This document shows positions 33,582 to 41,816 of a DNA stretch of 64,000 nt, piece by piece. How positions within the stretch are numbered: position 1 is the stretch's first letter; every line of letters starts with the position of its first letter. The position numbers and the translations under genes are program-made. Location of the stretch: positions 558,001 to 622,000 of the forward strand of contig NZ_AP026978.1 of assembly GCF_027924405.1 (NCBI RefSeq). Reading direction: 5' to 3'. The stretch is from Nocardia sputorum. GTDB lineage: Bacteria; Actinomycetota; Actinomycetes; Mycobacteriales; Mycobacteriaceae. The notes beneath the pieces were generated by a model. The model did no database searches. It saw only the letters and a list, made by a program, of their open reading frames with translations, and had not been told where the DNA came from.

Positions 33582-34145
33582 TCACTCCTGTCCGCGGTAG
33601 CGGCGGACCTTGCTGAGGTTGCCGCAGCGGTCCATCGAGCACCAGCGGCGGCGGCCGGGACGCGACGCGTCGACGAACAGCAGGCCGCAATCGTCGGCGG
33701 CGCAGACGCGGATGCGGCCGGACAGCGGGCCGGTGAACAGGTCGACGGCATCCCGGGCGAGCGTGGACAAGGCCGCGGCCGCCGTCGGTCGGGCATACCC
33801 CACGCTGCCGTCGAGCCGCAGTTCCGGGATCAGCGGGGGCTGTGCGGCGACGGCGTTGATCGCCGCGACGTCCGCCGGGCGCAACGCTGTTCCGGCTGCG
33901 AGGCCGTATGCCGCGCCGGTGATCGCGGCCCGCAGGGTCCGCATCGTCGGCAGATCCGATTCGGCGGCGTCCAGCTCGTCCAGTTCGAGGATCACCGCCA
34001 GGAAGCGGCGCAGGTCCGCGACGGTGTGCACGATCTCCCACGCCGCGAACTCGCCCTCACCACCGGTGTGCACGAGGTCGAGGGCGGCGCGTCCGGTGCG
34101 GAAGCGGCGGCGCAGATCGGGTGGCAGGCTGGCGCGGGATTGCAT
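33582..34145 (-). CDS. CGNR zinc-finger transcription regulator
   Basis: A 187-residue protein of the ABATE/CGNR family. The N-terminal part (DLRRRFRTGRAALDLVHTGGEGE) is the ligand-type domain. The C-terminal finger has CAADDCGLLFVDASRPGRRRWC followed by SMDRCGNLSKVRRYR, with four cysteines for zinc and a basic end for DNA. It is divergent from the Rid-family gene with only 30 bases between starts and likely controls it. A -10-like TAAACT sits six bases before the ATG, suggesting a leaderless message. Confidence 0.88.
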   Translation of the reverse strand: MQSRASLPPDLRRRFRTGRAALDLVHTGGEGEFAAWEIVHTVADLRRFLAVILELDELDAAESDLPTMRTLRAAITGAAYGLAAGTALRPADVAAINAVAAQPPLIPELRLDGSVGYARPTAAAALSTLARDAVDLFTGPLSGRIRVCAADDCGLLFVDASRPGRRRWCSMDRCGNLSKVRRYRGQE

Positions 34146-34148
34146 GAC

Positions 34149-34163
34149 ACCAGTTTAACTGGT
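34149..34163. promoter_or_regulatory. Operator palindrome overlapping two divergent promoters
   Basis: ACCAGTT (34149-34155) mirrors AACTGGT (34157-34163) perfectly around one T. It lies in the 30-base gap between the CGNR gene and the Rid-family gene. It overlaps the minus-strand -10 box TAAACT (34157-34152) and abuts the plus-strand -10 box TACAGT (34164-34169). Both -10 boxes are six bases from their start codons. The regulator encoded next door is the likely binder. Confidence 0.72.
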
Positions 34164-34175
34164 TACAGTGCTCGC

Positions 34176-34574
34176 ATGACGATCACGCACATCAATCCCG
34201 AAACCCTGCACAGCAGCCCGGCTTTCACCCAGGTCGTCCGGGTGTCGGCCGCGGCGGACACCATCTATGTGGGCGGACAGAACGGCGTCGACGCCACCGG
34301 TCGCGTGGTCGGTCCCGGCGTGGCCGAACAGACCCGCCAAGCCCTGGCCAATCTGCAGACCTGCCTGGCCGCCGCGGGCGCGTCGATCGAGCACGTGGTG
34401 AAGTGGACCATTCTGGTCCGCGAAGGCGAATCGATGCAGGAGGGATTCGCCGCGTTCAGCGAGGTGTGGGGCGGCCGCCCGAACCCGCCGGCGATCACCG
34501 TCGTGCAGGTGGCGGGGTTCGCGGTGCCGGGCGCGGTGTGCGAGATCGAAGCCGTCGCCGCCGTTCCGGCCTGA
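34176..34574 (+). CDS. Rid-family (YjgF/RidA-like) protein lacking the catalytic Arg
   Basis: A 132-residue protein of the YjgF/YER057c/UK114 family, which form trimers. IYVGGQNGVDATGRVVGPGVAEQTRQALANLQ and the VCEIEAVAAVP end are the family hallmarks. In true RidA imine hydrolases the PARSCVEV strand holds the essential arginine; here the same place reads PPAITVVQV, so the arginine is replaced. This makes imine deaminase activity unlikely and suggests another Rid subfamily. It is divergent from a CGNR regulator. No ribosome site is seen, and TACAGT ends six bases before the ATG, so the message is probably leaderless. Confidence 0.85.
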   Translation: MTITHINPETLHSSPAFTQVVRVSAAADTIYVGGQNGVDATGRVVGPGVAEQTRQALANLQTCLAAAGASIEHVVKWTILVREGESMQEGFAAFSEVWGGRPNPPAITVVQVAGFAVPGAVCEIEAVAAVPA

Positions 34575-34766
34575 ACCAGGTGAACGACCGCCGGGGCGCG
34601 TGCCGAGTGCACGGATGTGGGTGAGAACTCCAACCGGGCCGCGCCTGGTGCTCGGCGGCGCACCTCCGAAACCTGTGCCGAGCGATCACCGCGATGGAAC
34701 CACGCCCGTCATGACCCAGCGGTCGGCTGAGGGAGCCTGCGCCCGGGTCCGGACGGGGCTGGGAGA

Positions 34767-36824
34767 TCATCCCGACAACTCGCCCGCCGAGCGCCAGGAA
34801 TTGCGTTCGGCGGTGAAGGCTTCGGCCTGCTTCGCGCGGAATGCCTCGATGGACGCGGCGTTCTCGGCCAGAAAGGCCCGGTAGTCCGCCAGGCGGAATT
34901 CGCCGTCCTCGGCCCGCACCCGTACGTCGCCCGCCGCGAAATCGGCGCGCAGGTCGAGGAGTTCCTCCGCCTCGACGGGATACCAGCGAATACGGTCGAA
35001 ATAACGCAACAGCCACGGCGTTTCGGCTCCTGACGCGGTGCGGTCGGCCCCAGGGGAGACCCCCGGCGCCGCGCCGGCCCGGTGATTCCACACCTGGGTG
35101 GTGCGCCCGACGAATTGATAACCGCCCGGCCCCTCCATCCCGTAGATACACAGGTACGCGCCGCCGATGCCGACCGCGTTCTCCGGCGTCCAGGTGCGGG
35201 CGGGGTTGTACTTCGTGGTCACCAGCCGGTGCCGCGGATCGGTGGGGGTGGCGACCGGCGCGCCGAGGTAGACGTCGCCGAGGCCGAGAACCAGGTACTC
35301 GGCCCCGAACACGGTGTCGTAGACGTCGGAGACCGAAGCCAAGCCGTTCATGCGGCGGATGAACTCGATGTTCCATGGGCACCAGGGCGCGTCGGCGCGC
35401 ACGCCGTGCATGTAGCGGGTGATCGCCTCGCGGGTGGAGGGGTCGTCCCAGGACAGCGGCAGATGGACCACCCGGCTGGGCACCACGAGCCGGTCGGAGG
35501 CGGGCAGCTGCGCCTCCGACTCGGCGAGCAGGTCGAGCAGTACGGGCACGGACAGCACGTGCGGGTCGACCCGGATCTGCAACGAGCGGATGCCGGGGGT
35601 CAGCTCGGTCACGCCGCGCACCCCCGCGGCGAGCAGGTGCTGGTGCAGGGCGTGCACGCGGGCGCGCAGGCCGAGATCCAGAGTCATGGCGCCGTACTCG
35701 ACGAGCACGCCGTCGTCACCCGCGCGCCGGTAGGTCACCGCGGTCTCGTCGTCGACCTCCGCGCGGCGCAGCACCCCGTCGTCGCCGTCGCCGCCCGTGG
35801 AAAGCACCGTCGGCCACGCGGCGCGGCGCGCGGGGCCGAGCTCCCGGATCGAGGCGGCGCGGTCACCGCGCACCGGCACGAACCGCACGCGATCACCGGG
35901 GGACAGCTGACCGAGCTTCCAGCGGTCGGCCGCCACGACGGTGACCGGGCAGACGAAGCCGCCGAGACTCGGCCCGTCCGGACCCAGCAGGATGGGCGTG
36001 TCGCCGGTGAAGTCCAGCGCGCCGACCGAATACGGGGTGTCGTGGATATTGGACGGGTGCAGTCCCGCCTCGCCGCCGTCGGTGCGGGCCCATTCCGGCT
36101 TCGGCCCGATCAGCCGGACGCCGGTGCGGTCGGAGTTGAAGTGCACCTCGTAATCGGTGCCGACGACGGTCTCGAAGTCGGCGCGGGTGAAGAACTCCGG
36201 CGCGCCGTGCGGGCCCTCGGTGACCGCGAGTTCCCAGCGGCGGGTGAGCACGGGCTGTTCGTCCATCGGCACGGCGGTGGCGACCCGGCCGTGGTGCGCG
36301 CCCAGCGCCAGCGACGCACCGGTGCGCAGCGCGCCGCCGGTGCCGCCGCCGAAACGGCCGAGCGTGAAGGCGGCGGCGCTGCCGAGGTATTCGGGCACGT
36401 CGATGCCGCCCGCGATCAGCACGTAGCAACGCATGCCAGGCCCGCGCACCGCGCCGACGTCCAGCACCCCACCCGCGGGCACGCGCACCGTCCGCCACTG
36501 CGCCACCGCGACACCGTCCACGGTCACCTCCGCCGGTGCGCCGGTGACGCAGACCCAGGCGGGCGCGGTGAACCGCAGCGCGGGGCCGCCGAGGGTGCAT
36601 TCCAGTCCGGCCGCGCCCTCCTCGTTGCCGAGCGCGCGGTTGCCCAGACGGAAGGACAGATCGTCCATTGGTCCCGACGGCGGCACACCGACGTGCCAGT
36701 ACCCGACCCGGCCCGGCCAGTCCTGCACGGTGGTGAGCATGCCGGGGCGAACCACCTCGACTCTGCCCGGTCGCAACGGTTCGGCCTGCGCCGTCCCGGC
36801 GACCGGTAGCGCGGCGACGGTCAT
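34767..36824 (-). CDS. Carboxyltransferase-only urea/guanidine carboxylase-like protein
   Basis: A 685-residue protein with the two halves of the carboxyltransferase of urea-type carboxylases. First is a KipA/PxpC-like part (VVRPGMLTTVQDWPGRVGYW, VPPSGPMDD, SNIHDTPYSVGALDFTG, LLGPDGPSLGG), then a KipI/PxpB-like part from about residue 390 (VTYRRAGDDGVLVEYG, GVTELTPGIRSLQI, FGAEYLVLGLGDVYLGAP, YNPARTWTPENAVGIGG). Full-length urea or guanidine carboxylase has a biotin carboxylase domain before and a biotin carrier after this part; both are missing. The protein ends just where the carrier would start (after FRAKQAEAFTAERNSW). The start overlaps the upstream DUF1989 gene by four bases. It may work with a carboxylase partner encoded elsewhere, or as a PxpBC-like enzyme; context favours guanidine or urea nitrogen use. 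Confidence 0.85.
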   Translation of the reverse strand: MTVAALPVAGTAQAEPLRPGRVEVVRPGMLTTVQDWPGRVGYWHVGVPPSGPMDDLSFRLGNRALGNEEGAAGLECTLGGPALRFTAPAWVCVTGAPAEVTVDGVAVAQWRTVRVPAGGVLDVGAVRGPGMRCYVLIAGGIDVPEYLGSAAAFTLGRFGGGTGGALRTGASLALGAHHGRVATAVPMDEQPVLTRRWELAVTEGPHGAPEFFTRADFETVVGTDYEVHFNSDRTGVRLIGPKPEWARTDGGEAGLHPSNIHDTPYSVGALDFTGDTPILLGPDGPSLGGFVCPVTVVAADRWKLGQLSPGDRVRFVPVRGDRAASIRELGPARRAAWPTVLSTGGDGDDGVLRRAEVDDETAVTYRRAGDDGVLVEYGAMTLDLGLRARVHALHQHLLAAGVRGVTELTPGIRSLQIRVDPHVLSVPVLLDLLAESEAQLPASDRLVVPSRVVHLPLSWDDPSTREAITRYMHGVRADAPWCPWNIEFIRRMNGLASVSDVYDTVFGAEYLVLGLGDVYLGAPVATPTDPRHRLVTTKYNPARTWTPENAVGIGGAYLCIYGMEGPGGYQFVGRTTQVWNHRAGAAPGVSPGADRTASGAETPWLLRYFDRIRWYPVEAEELLDLRADFAAGDVRVRAEDGEFRLADYRAFLAENAASIEAFRAKQAEAFTAERNSWRSAGELSG

Positions 36825-37435
36825 CGCGACACCACCATGCGCACCGGCGTCGGATCGAAGCCGTTGCACGGGTTGTTGATCTGCGGGCAGTTCGAGACCA
36901 GCACCAGCGTGTCGATCTCGGCCCGCAGCGTGACCCGCTTGCCCGGCGCGGACAATCCGTCCACGATGCCGAGCGTGCCGTCGGCCTCGACCGGAACGTT
37001 CATGAACCAGTTGATGTTCGATACCAGGTCGCGTTTGCCCAGCCCCCACCGCAGGGCTTCGGTGAGGAAGTTCTCCACGCAGGCGTGCTGGTGGCGGGTG
37101 TGGTGGCCGTAGCGCAGCGTGTTGGACTCCTGCGAGCAGGCGCCCGCGATGGTGTCGTGGTTGCCTACCTCGTCGGCCACCACGGTCATCAGCGCCGTCC
37201 CCGCGTCGGTCCGCAGCACGCTGCCGGTGGTGAGGAAGATGTTGCGCTGCGCGGCGATCGTGGCCTGCGCGCTGTAGCGGTCGGAGTGGTCGGCCGCCGA
37301 GTACAGCAGGCAGTCGACCGCCTGGTTGCCGTGCAGATCGATGATCTCCAGGTACTCGCCCGCCCGGACCACCGCCGACCACGGCGAGCGGGCGGGGACG
37401 GTCTCGTCGAGCACGATGGCGCGGGCCGTGGTCAT
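36821..37435 (-). CDS. DUF1989 urea/guanidine carboxylase-associated protein 1
   Basis: A 204-residue DUF1989 protein of the kind first called urea carboxylase-associated and later shown, as a pair, to be carboxyguanidine deiminase. Visible family features are YLEIIDLHGNQAVDCLLYSA, SNTLRYGHHTRHQHACVENF, NINWFMNVPVEADG and SNCPQINNPCNGFDPTPVRM. The spread of Cys and His fits a metal site. It overlaps both neighbours by four bases, so it is tightly coupled to its partner upstream and to the carboxyltransferase downstream. Assignment to a given subunit of the pair is not certain. Confidence 0.85.
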   Translation of the reverse strand: MTTARAIVLDETVPARSPWSAVVRAGEYLEIIDLHGNQAVDCLLYSAADHSDRYSAQATIAAQRNIFLTTGSVLRTDAGTALMTVVADEVGNHDTIAGACSQESNTLRYGHHTRHQHACVENFLTEALRWGLGKRDLVSNINWFMNVPVEADGTLGIVDGLSAPGKRVTLRAEIDTLVLVSNCPQINNPCNGFDPTPVRMVVSR

Positions 37436-38184
37436 GAGATTGCCTCCAGGGTCAGGGCGGCCGCCCAGGCTTGTTCGGTGTTCTGCACGGCCCGCTGGTA
37501 TTCCGGGTCGTCGTTGCCGGGTGCGGCGAGGTCTTCCGGCGCGGACCATGCGACGAAGTCGAGGTCCGTCGCGGGCCGGTCGTCGAGCGGGTGCGCGGAG
37601 TTGGCGACCAGCACGGTGACCGGCAGGTGCACGAGCAGATCGACGGAGGAGCCCGCGGCGGCGCTGCCGGTCGAGACGAGAGCGCCGTCCCGCTCCACGC
37701 GCACACCGCGGAAGAACGAGACCGTCGGCCCGATGTCCCGGGGTTCCAGGCCGTGCTTGGCGCCCGCGAGGCGCAGCGAGTGACGGGCCTGGTCGGTCGG
37801 CCCGCAGAGCGCGTCGTGGTGGCCGGAGGTGTCGGCGAGCACGGTGGCCAGCACACGGCCCTGGTCCGACAGCAACGGGTGACCGCCGCTCAGGTACGCC
37901 TGCCACGGCACCTTGACCGTATCGGCGACGTTCAGGCGCTCCCAGGGCGCGTCGGTGCGCACCAGCAGCAGGTGCGCGCAGGCCGCGCCGTCGGGATCGG
38001 ACAGTCGGACGCGGGTGCCGCGCCCGAGCGCGATGTTCGCGTATCCGCCCGCTGGGATCCGCTGCGCGAAGGTGATTCGCCCGGCGTCCATCTCGACGGG
38101 CAGCGCGGGCGTCGCGATCGCCGCCGCCGCGGCCTGCGCCCGTGCGTGCGCTCGCGCGCCGGAGGTATCCGCAGTGCTTGTCAC
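37432..38184 (-). CDS. DUF1989 urea/guanidine carboxylase-associated protein 2
   Basis: A 250-residue partner of the next gene, with the same DUF1989 fold: IPAGGYANIALGRGTRVRLSD, CAHLLLVRTDAPWERLN, HDALCGPTDQARHSLRLAG and SVDLLVHLPVTVLVANSAHPLDD. Together the pair should remove ammonia from carboxyguanidine if the pathway is the guanidine one. The start is GTG at 38184 with AAAGGA six bases before it. The stop overlaps the next start (ATGA). It follows the permease by 62 bases on the same strand. Confidence 0.83.
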   Translation of the reverse strand: MTSTADTSGARAHARAQAAAAAIATPALPVEMDAGRITFAQRIPAGGYANIALGRGTRVRLSDPDGAACAHLLLVRTDAPWERLNVADTVKVPWQAYLSGGHPLLSDQGRVLATVLADTSGHHDALCGPTDQARHSLRLAGAKHGLEPRDIGPTVSFFRGVRVERDGALVSTGSAAAGSSVDLLVHLPVTVLVANSAHPLDDRPATDLDFVAWSAPEDLAAPGNDDPEYQRAVQNTEQAWAAALTLEAIS

Positions 38185-38246
38185 GGTGTTTCCTTTCGGA
38201 TGCTGGTTCGTCGGCGTCTGCGGCGGCGCACCGCCGCATCGGGTGT

Positions 38247-39782
38247 TCAGGCCGGTTGCGGCGCGGGCTCGGCGCTCGCGACGGTGCGCGACCAGCCGAC
38301 CACGAAGCGGTGTACGAGGACGCCGATGGCGAGCACCAGCAACACGAAAAGCGGTGCGGCCCAGAGCATCCACCAGCCGCCGCCGTCCGGGGCGTAGACC
38401 TCGGCCCGTGGCCAGGCCAGGTTCACCACCATCGCGACGCCCCAGACCACGGCGAGCGCGTTGACCGGAATGCCGAACCGCCCCAGGCCGAACAGCCGCG
38501 CGTCGGTGCCCGGGTCGGGCAGACCGGTGATCCGGCGGACCAGCAGCGGCACCGTCACCAGCAGGTAGGCCAGATACAGCGTCACGATGCAGACGCTCGC
38601 GAGCGTCGCGAAGATCGCGGCGTTGCCGACATTGAGCACCAGCAGGCCGATGCCGAGCGCGCCGATCACGACGGCGGGCAGCACCGGCGTGCCGTAACGC
38701 GGGTGCACCGCGGCGAGCCGGGCCGCGAACGGCAGCTTCCCGTCGCGCGCCATGGAGAACATCAGCCGCGAGCCCGCGGTCTGGATCGCCAGGGTGCACA
38801 CGGTGATCGCGACCGCCACGCAGCCGAGCAGCACCTTGCCCGCCGGGCTGTCCAGCTTCGCGGTGAGCACGTAGGCCAGGCCGTCGGAGGCCAGCGCGCC
38901 GTCGGACAGGCTCGGCGCGGCCATCAGCGCGCCCAGCAGCATCAGCCCGCCGCCCAGCGCCGAGACCGACAGCGCGGTGAGAATGGTGCGCGGGGCGACC
39001 CGGCGCGGGTTCTTGGTCTCCTCGGAAAGCTCGCCCGCGGAATCGAATCCGACCATGACGTAAGCCGCCATGAGCCCGGACACCAGGAACGCGGCCCAGT
39101 AGGGACCCGGCGCGGCCTGGTCGGTCCGCAGCACCACGCCGGGCCCGCGCTCGGCGGTGGTGAAGAACAGCGCGATGATGGCGAGCACGCCGACGATCTC
39201 GACGGTGACGCCGATCGAATTGATCCGCGCCATCAGGTCGATGCCGAGGACGTTGATCAGCGTGGTGATCACGAGCAGGATGCTGCCCAGCAGCACGGCG
39301 TTGGTCGCGCCGGACGGCGAGGTGAGCGCGGTGTCCGTGCCGACGAGCTGGAATCCGCTCCAGATCGAGGGCAGCACCACCTGGAGCGCGATCGCCGCCG
39401 CGGCGGCCGTCACGATCTGCGCGATGATCATCATCCAGCCCGCGAACCAGCCGACGAGTTCACCGCCCAGCCGTCGCGACCACTGGTAGATGCACCCCGA
39501 GATCGGGTAGCGCGCGGCCAGTTCGGCGAAGTTGAGCGCGACGAGGAACTGTCCGGCGAACACGATCGGCCAGGTCCAGAAGAAGGCGGCTCCGCCGAAC
39601 GAATAGCCGAAGCCGAAGAACTGGAAGATCGTGGTCAGGATGGAGACGAAGGAGAAGCCGGCCGCGAAGGAGGCGTAGCGGCCGAGTTTGCGGTGCAGAA
39701 CGGGCTGGTAGCCGAACCGGGCGAGGTCGGCGCCGTCGCCGGTGAGATCGGGCGGCGGTGTCGGGGCGAGCGTGGTGGCCAT
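38247..39782 (-). CDS. APC-family permease of the urea/guanidine carboxylase system
   Basis: A 511-residue amino-acid/polyamine/organocation permease with about 12 membrane segments. Family features are SFAAGFSFVSILTTIFQFF, the NFAELAARYPISGCIYQW loop, GFDSAGELSEETKNPRRVAPR and AGSRLMFSMARDGKLPF. It is the first gene of the operon, with AAGGA six bases before the ATG. Its place ahead of the DUF1989 pair matches the permease usually found in urea/guanidine carboxylase loci, so it probably imports guanidine or a related compound. The substrate cannot be read from sequence. Confidence 0.87.
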   Translation of the reverse strand: MATTLAPTPPPDLTGDGADLARFGYQPVLHRKLGRYASFAAGFSFVSILTTIFQFFGFGYSFGGAAFFWTWPIVFAGQFLVALNFAELAARYPISGCIYQWSRRLGGELVGWFAGWMMIIAQIVTAAAAAIALQVVLPSIWSGFQLVGTDTALTSPSGATNAVLLGSILLVITTLINVLGIDLMARINSIGVTVEIVGVLAIIALFFTTAERGPGVVLRTDQAAPGPYWAAFLVSGLMAAYVMVGFDSAGELSEETKNPRRVAPRTILTALSVSALGGGLMLLGALMAAPSLSDGALASDGLAYVLTAKLDSPAGKVLLGCVAVAITVCTLAIQTAGSRLMFSMARDGKLPFAARLAAVHPRYGTPVLPAVVIGALGIGLLVLNVGNAAIFATLASVCIVTLYLAYLLVTVPLLVRRITGLPDPGTDARLFGLGRFGIPVNALAVVWGVAMVVNLAWPRAEVYAPDGGGWWMLWAAPLFVLLVLAIGVLVHRFVVGWSRTVASAEPAPQPA

Positions 39783-39808
39783 GGGCGGTCCTTCGGCGTA
39801 CGACCAAT

Positions 39809-39826
39809 AACTATCAGACGACAGTT
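39809..39826. promoter_or_regulatory. Pseudo-palindrome site 1 upstream of the permease operon
   Basis: AACTATC and GACAGTT face each other across AGAC, with one mismatch between arms. The core CTATC-N4-GACAG occurs again at 39906-39919. This copy lies 27 bases before the permease start. It is probably an operator for the divergent TetR protein. Confidence 0.7.
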
Positions 39827-39902
39827 TTGCGGTCGCGATCGCGCTTTCGGTGACCTGCGTGTATCGCTTTCGAGACCTTCGGTAACTTCTGTGTTGCGGC
39901 GA

Positions 39903-39922
39903 TTTCTATCAAGTGACAGAAA
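39903..39922. promoter_or_regulatory. Pseudo-palindrome site 2, same motif
   Basis: TTTCTATC and GACAGAAA face each other across AAGT, with one mismatch between arms. It shares CTATCA-N3-GACAG with site 1. It lies about 80 bases before the TetR start, nearer the TetR side of the gap. Confidence 0.7.
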
Positions 39923-40002
39923 ACGCACCGCTGGTCGCCGCCGCACTGTGGGCACGGCCACCGCGCCGGAGCGTGCCCGTGCCGACCTGCCAGAATGTAC
40001 GC

Positions 40003-40677
40003 GTGGCGAACCTCGGGCCAGGACGGCCGCGCGTGGAACAACGACGCAGGCGCGGATCGACGCCGCGCGCGGAGATCCTCGACGCCGCAGGCGAACTGTT
40101 CACCACCAACGGTTACGCCAACACCTCCACCCGTGCGATCGCCGACGCGGTCGGCATCCGCCAGGCCTCGCTGTATCACCACTTCGCGGCCAAGGACGAC
40201 ATCCTCGACGCGCTGCTCGCCGAAACCGTCGCCGCCCCGATCGAATTGGCGCAGCGGCTGCGTGCGGCGTCCGAACCGCCGACGGTCCGGCTGTACGCGC
40301 TGGCGCTGTTCGACGTGCGGCAGTTGTGCGCGTCGCGCTGGAATCTGGGTGCGCTGTACCTGCTTCCGGAACTGCGCACCGAGCGCTTCGCCGCGTTCCG
40401 CCTGCGCCGCGACGAATTGCGCGGCCACTACGAGACTTTGGCCGCTCAGGTGCTGGCCGAGGGCAGCGCGGCGAGCGTGCCCGGCACCGAGTTACTGCCG
40501 TTCCGGTTGGTGGAGACGGTGATCAGCATCCGCTCCGACGAGGGGACCGCGCCCAAGTACGCGGAGCGCACGATCCCAGGGGCGGTGCTGCGCGCGCTCG
40601 GCTGGTCCGGAGATCTCGACCCGATCCGGGCCGAAGCGGTCGTGCTGCTCGACCGCCTGGCATTGCCCACCCCATGA
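40003..40677 (+). CDS. TetR family repressor of the guanidine/urea-type operon
   Basis: A 224-residue TetR protein. RAEILDAAGELFTTNGYANTS and IADAVGIRQASLYHHFAAKDDIL form the DNA-binding domain. The GTG at 40003 is preferred: CAGAAT at 39991-39996 is a -10-like box six bases upstream, which would give a leaderless message, and the basic stretch VEQRRRRGSTPRAEI follows soon after. An upstream ATG at 39913 would place a site-2 base run inside the gene. It is divergent from the permease operon and the two matching pseudo-palindromes in the gap are its likely targets. Confidence 0.83.
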   Translation: MANLGPGRPRVEQRRRRGSTPRAEILDAAGELFTTNGYANTSTRAIADAVGIRQASLYHHFAAKDDILDALLAETVAAPIELAQRLRAASEPPTVRLYALALFDVRQLCASRWNLGALYLLPELRTERFAAFRLRRDELRGHYETLAAQVLAEGSAASVPGTELLPFRLVETVISIRSDEGTAPKYAERTIPGAVLRALGWSGDLDPIRAEAVVLLDRLALPTP

Positions 40678-40693
40678 CCAGGAGCATGTGCGA

Positions 40694-41755
40694 CTACCGG
40701 TTGCGCTCGGTCCCCCGGCTCCGATCCTGGCTGTGCGAATAGCCCCGCACGACCGGCGGAGCATGACCGGGCGGCTCCCGCACCGCCGCCGACGGTGGTT
40801 GCGCCTGCCCGACCTCGAGAAGCTTCGCCACCTCCAGCGGCATTCCCCGCGCTTGCAGCCGCGCGAGATGTTCGGCGCGCTCTAGTTCCGCTGCCTCGCG
40901 TTGCTTCTCCGCTGCGTCGCGTTCTACCGCACGTGCCTCGGCCGCCTCTCGGGCCGCCCGTTCCGCAGTGTCGGCGGCTGCTCGTTCCTGGTGCTGGTCG
41001 GGCGCCGGGAATTCCCGCGCGACCTGTTCGGCGGCCTCACGCTCAACCCGTGCGTGCTCGGTTTCCGGCGTTTGGGGTGCTTGTTTGGCTCGTTCGGCTT
41101 GCTCGTGGCCTTGTCTGGCGTGTTCGGCTCGCTGCGGGGCTTCCGCCCGCCCACGAGCGGCGCCTTCCCGGAACCGGAGCATATTCCGTAACTTTTCGGC
41201 TCGCTCGCGCGCCTTGCTCGCCAGCTCAGCCAATTTCGACCTTTGCTCGCGCTGTTGCGCCTTCTGCTGCCGTGCCTTCTCGCCGACACCGGGCAATTCC
41301 AGCTGCTGGCCTCGCTCCAATGCCAGCCCTCGTGCCCAGATCTCGCGTGCATCGGCTCGCGAGATGATCTGATGCGTGAACCGATCCCCGAAATCCCGGA
41401 TCAATCCTCTGATCAGTTCTTGGGCCTTACTCGAGATGAACTCGCCCTCGACGGACCGCAATATATGTTGATGCACCTCGCGGTTGTCGAGCAGCGCGCG
41501 TATGACCTTGAGCTGCGTTTCGTCTTTATCTCCCTCGATTCTGCCGGACTTCTCTTCAATGGAACTGATTTTTCCCCGATCATCCTTGATTTTGTCGAAT
41601 CGGGTTTTACCCACGCCTTCGACGCGGTATAAACGCGACTGCTGAACGTATCCGTTCTCGTGGTCGCGAAAGAACCGATCGGTGCCGTTTTCGAATATTC
41701 TGCCGCGCTCATGATTCCTGACTTTGTCGCGGTCTCGATCGTATCCATCCGACAT
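40694..41755 (-). CDS. Unrecognised nuclease-like protein with a long charged coiled tail
   Basis: A 353-residue protein that I do not recognise. Residues 1-130 form a compact part with RIFENGTDRFFRDHENGYVQ, then DKIKDDRG followed by IEEKSGRIEGDKDETQL. The D...ExK...Q spacing is like that of PD-(D/E)xK nucleases and restriction-type toxins. Residues 135-310 are very rich in Glu, Arg, Ala and Gln and should form long coiled coils (KARQQKAQQREQRSK, AEARAVERDAAEKQRE). The end is Pro-rich and basic. It follows an acidic small protein gene by 61 bases, an arrangement seen for immunity and toxin pairs. No secretion or membrane signal is seen. Start uncertain: GTG at 41767 is also possible. Confidence 0.6.
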   Translation of the reverse strand: MSDGYDRDRDKVRNHERGRIFENGTDRFFRDHENGYVQQSRLYRVEGVGKTRFDKIKDDRGKISSIEEKSGRIEGDKDETQLKVIRALLDNREVHQHILRSVEGEFISSKAQELIRGLIRDFGDRFTHQIISRADAREIWARGLALERGQQLELPGVGEKARQQKAQQREQRSKLAELASKARERAEKLRNMLRFREGAARGRAEAPQRAEHARQGHEQAERAKQAPQTPETEHARVEREAAEQVAREFPAPDQHQERAAADTAERAAREAAEARAVERDAAEKQREAAELERAEHLARLQARGMPLEVAKLLEVGQAQPPSAAVREPPGHAPPVVRGYSHSQDRSRGTERNR

Positions 41756-41816
41756 AGCTGGACACACCCCCCGGTGCGCGTAATGTCCTGGTGAGAAGGG
41801 TTAGAGAAGTGGGCCC

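Noticed and set aside
34575..34766. Missing biotin carrier domain encoded in another frame after the carboxyltransferase gene
   Set aside because: No EAMKM-like carrier motif in any frame of this stretch, so a simple frameshift does not explain the loss.
39783..40002. Guanidine riboswitch ahead of the permease operon
   Set aside because: I looked for a ykkC-type aptamer because of the DUF1989 pair, but saw no convincing conserved core; the gap instead holds TetR-type pseudo-palindromes.
38142..40742. Plus-strand open frame of 866 codons opposite the permease
   Set aside because: Shadow of the permease and part of the TetR gene in another frame; no motif and composition typical of antisense frames.
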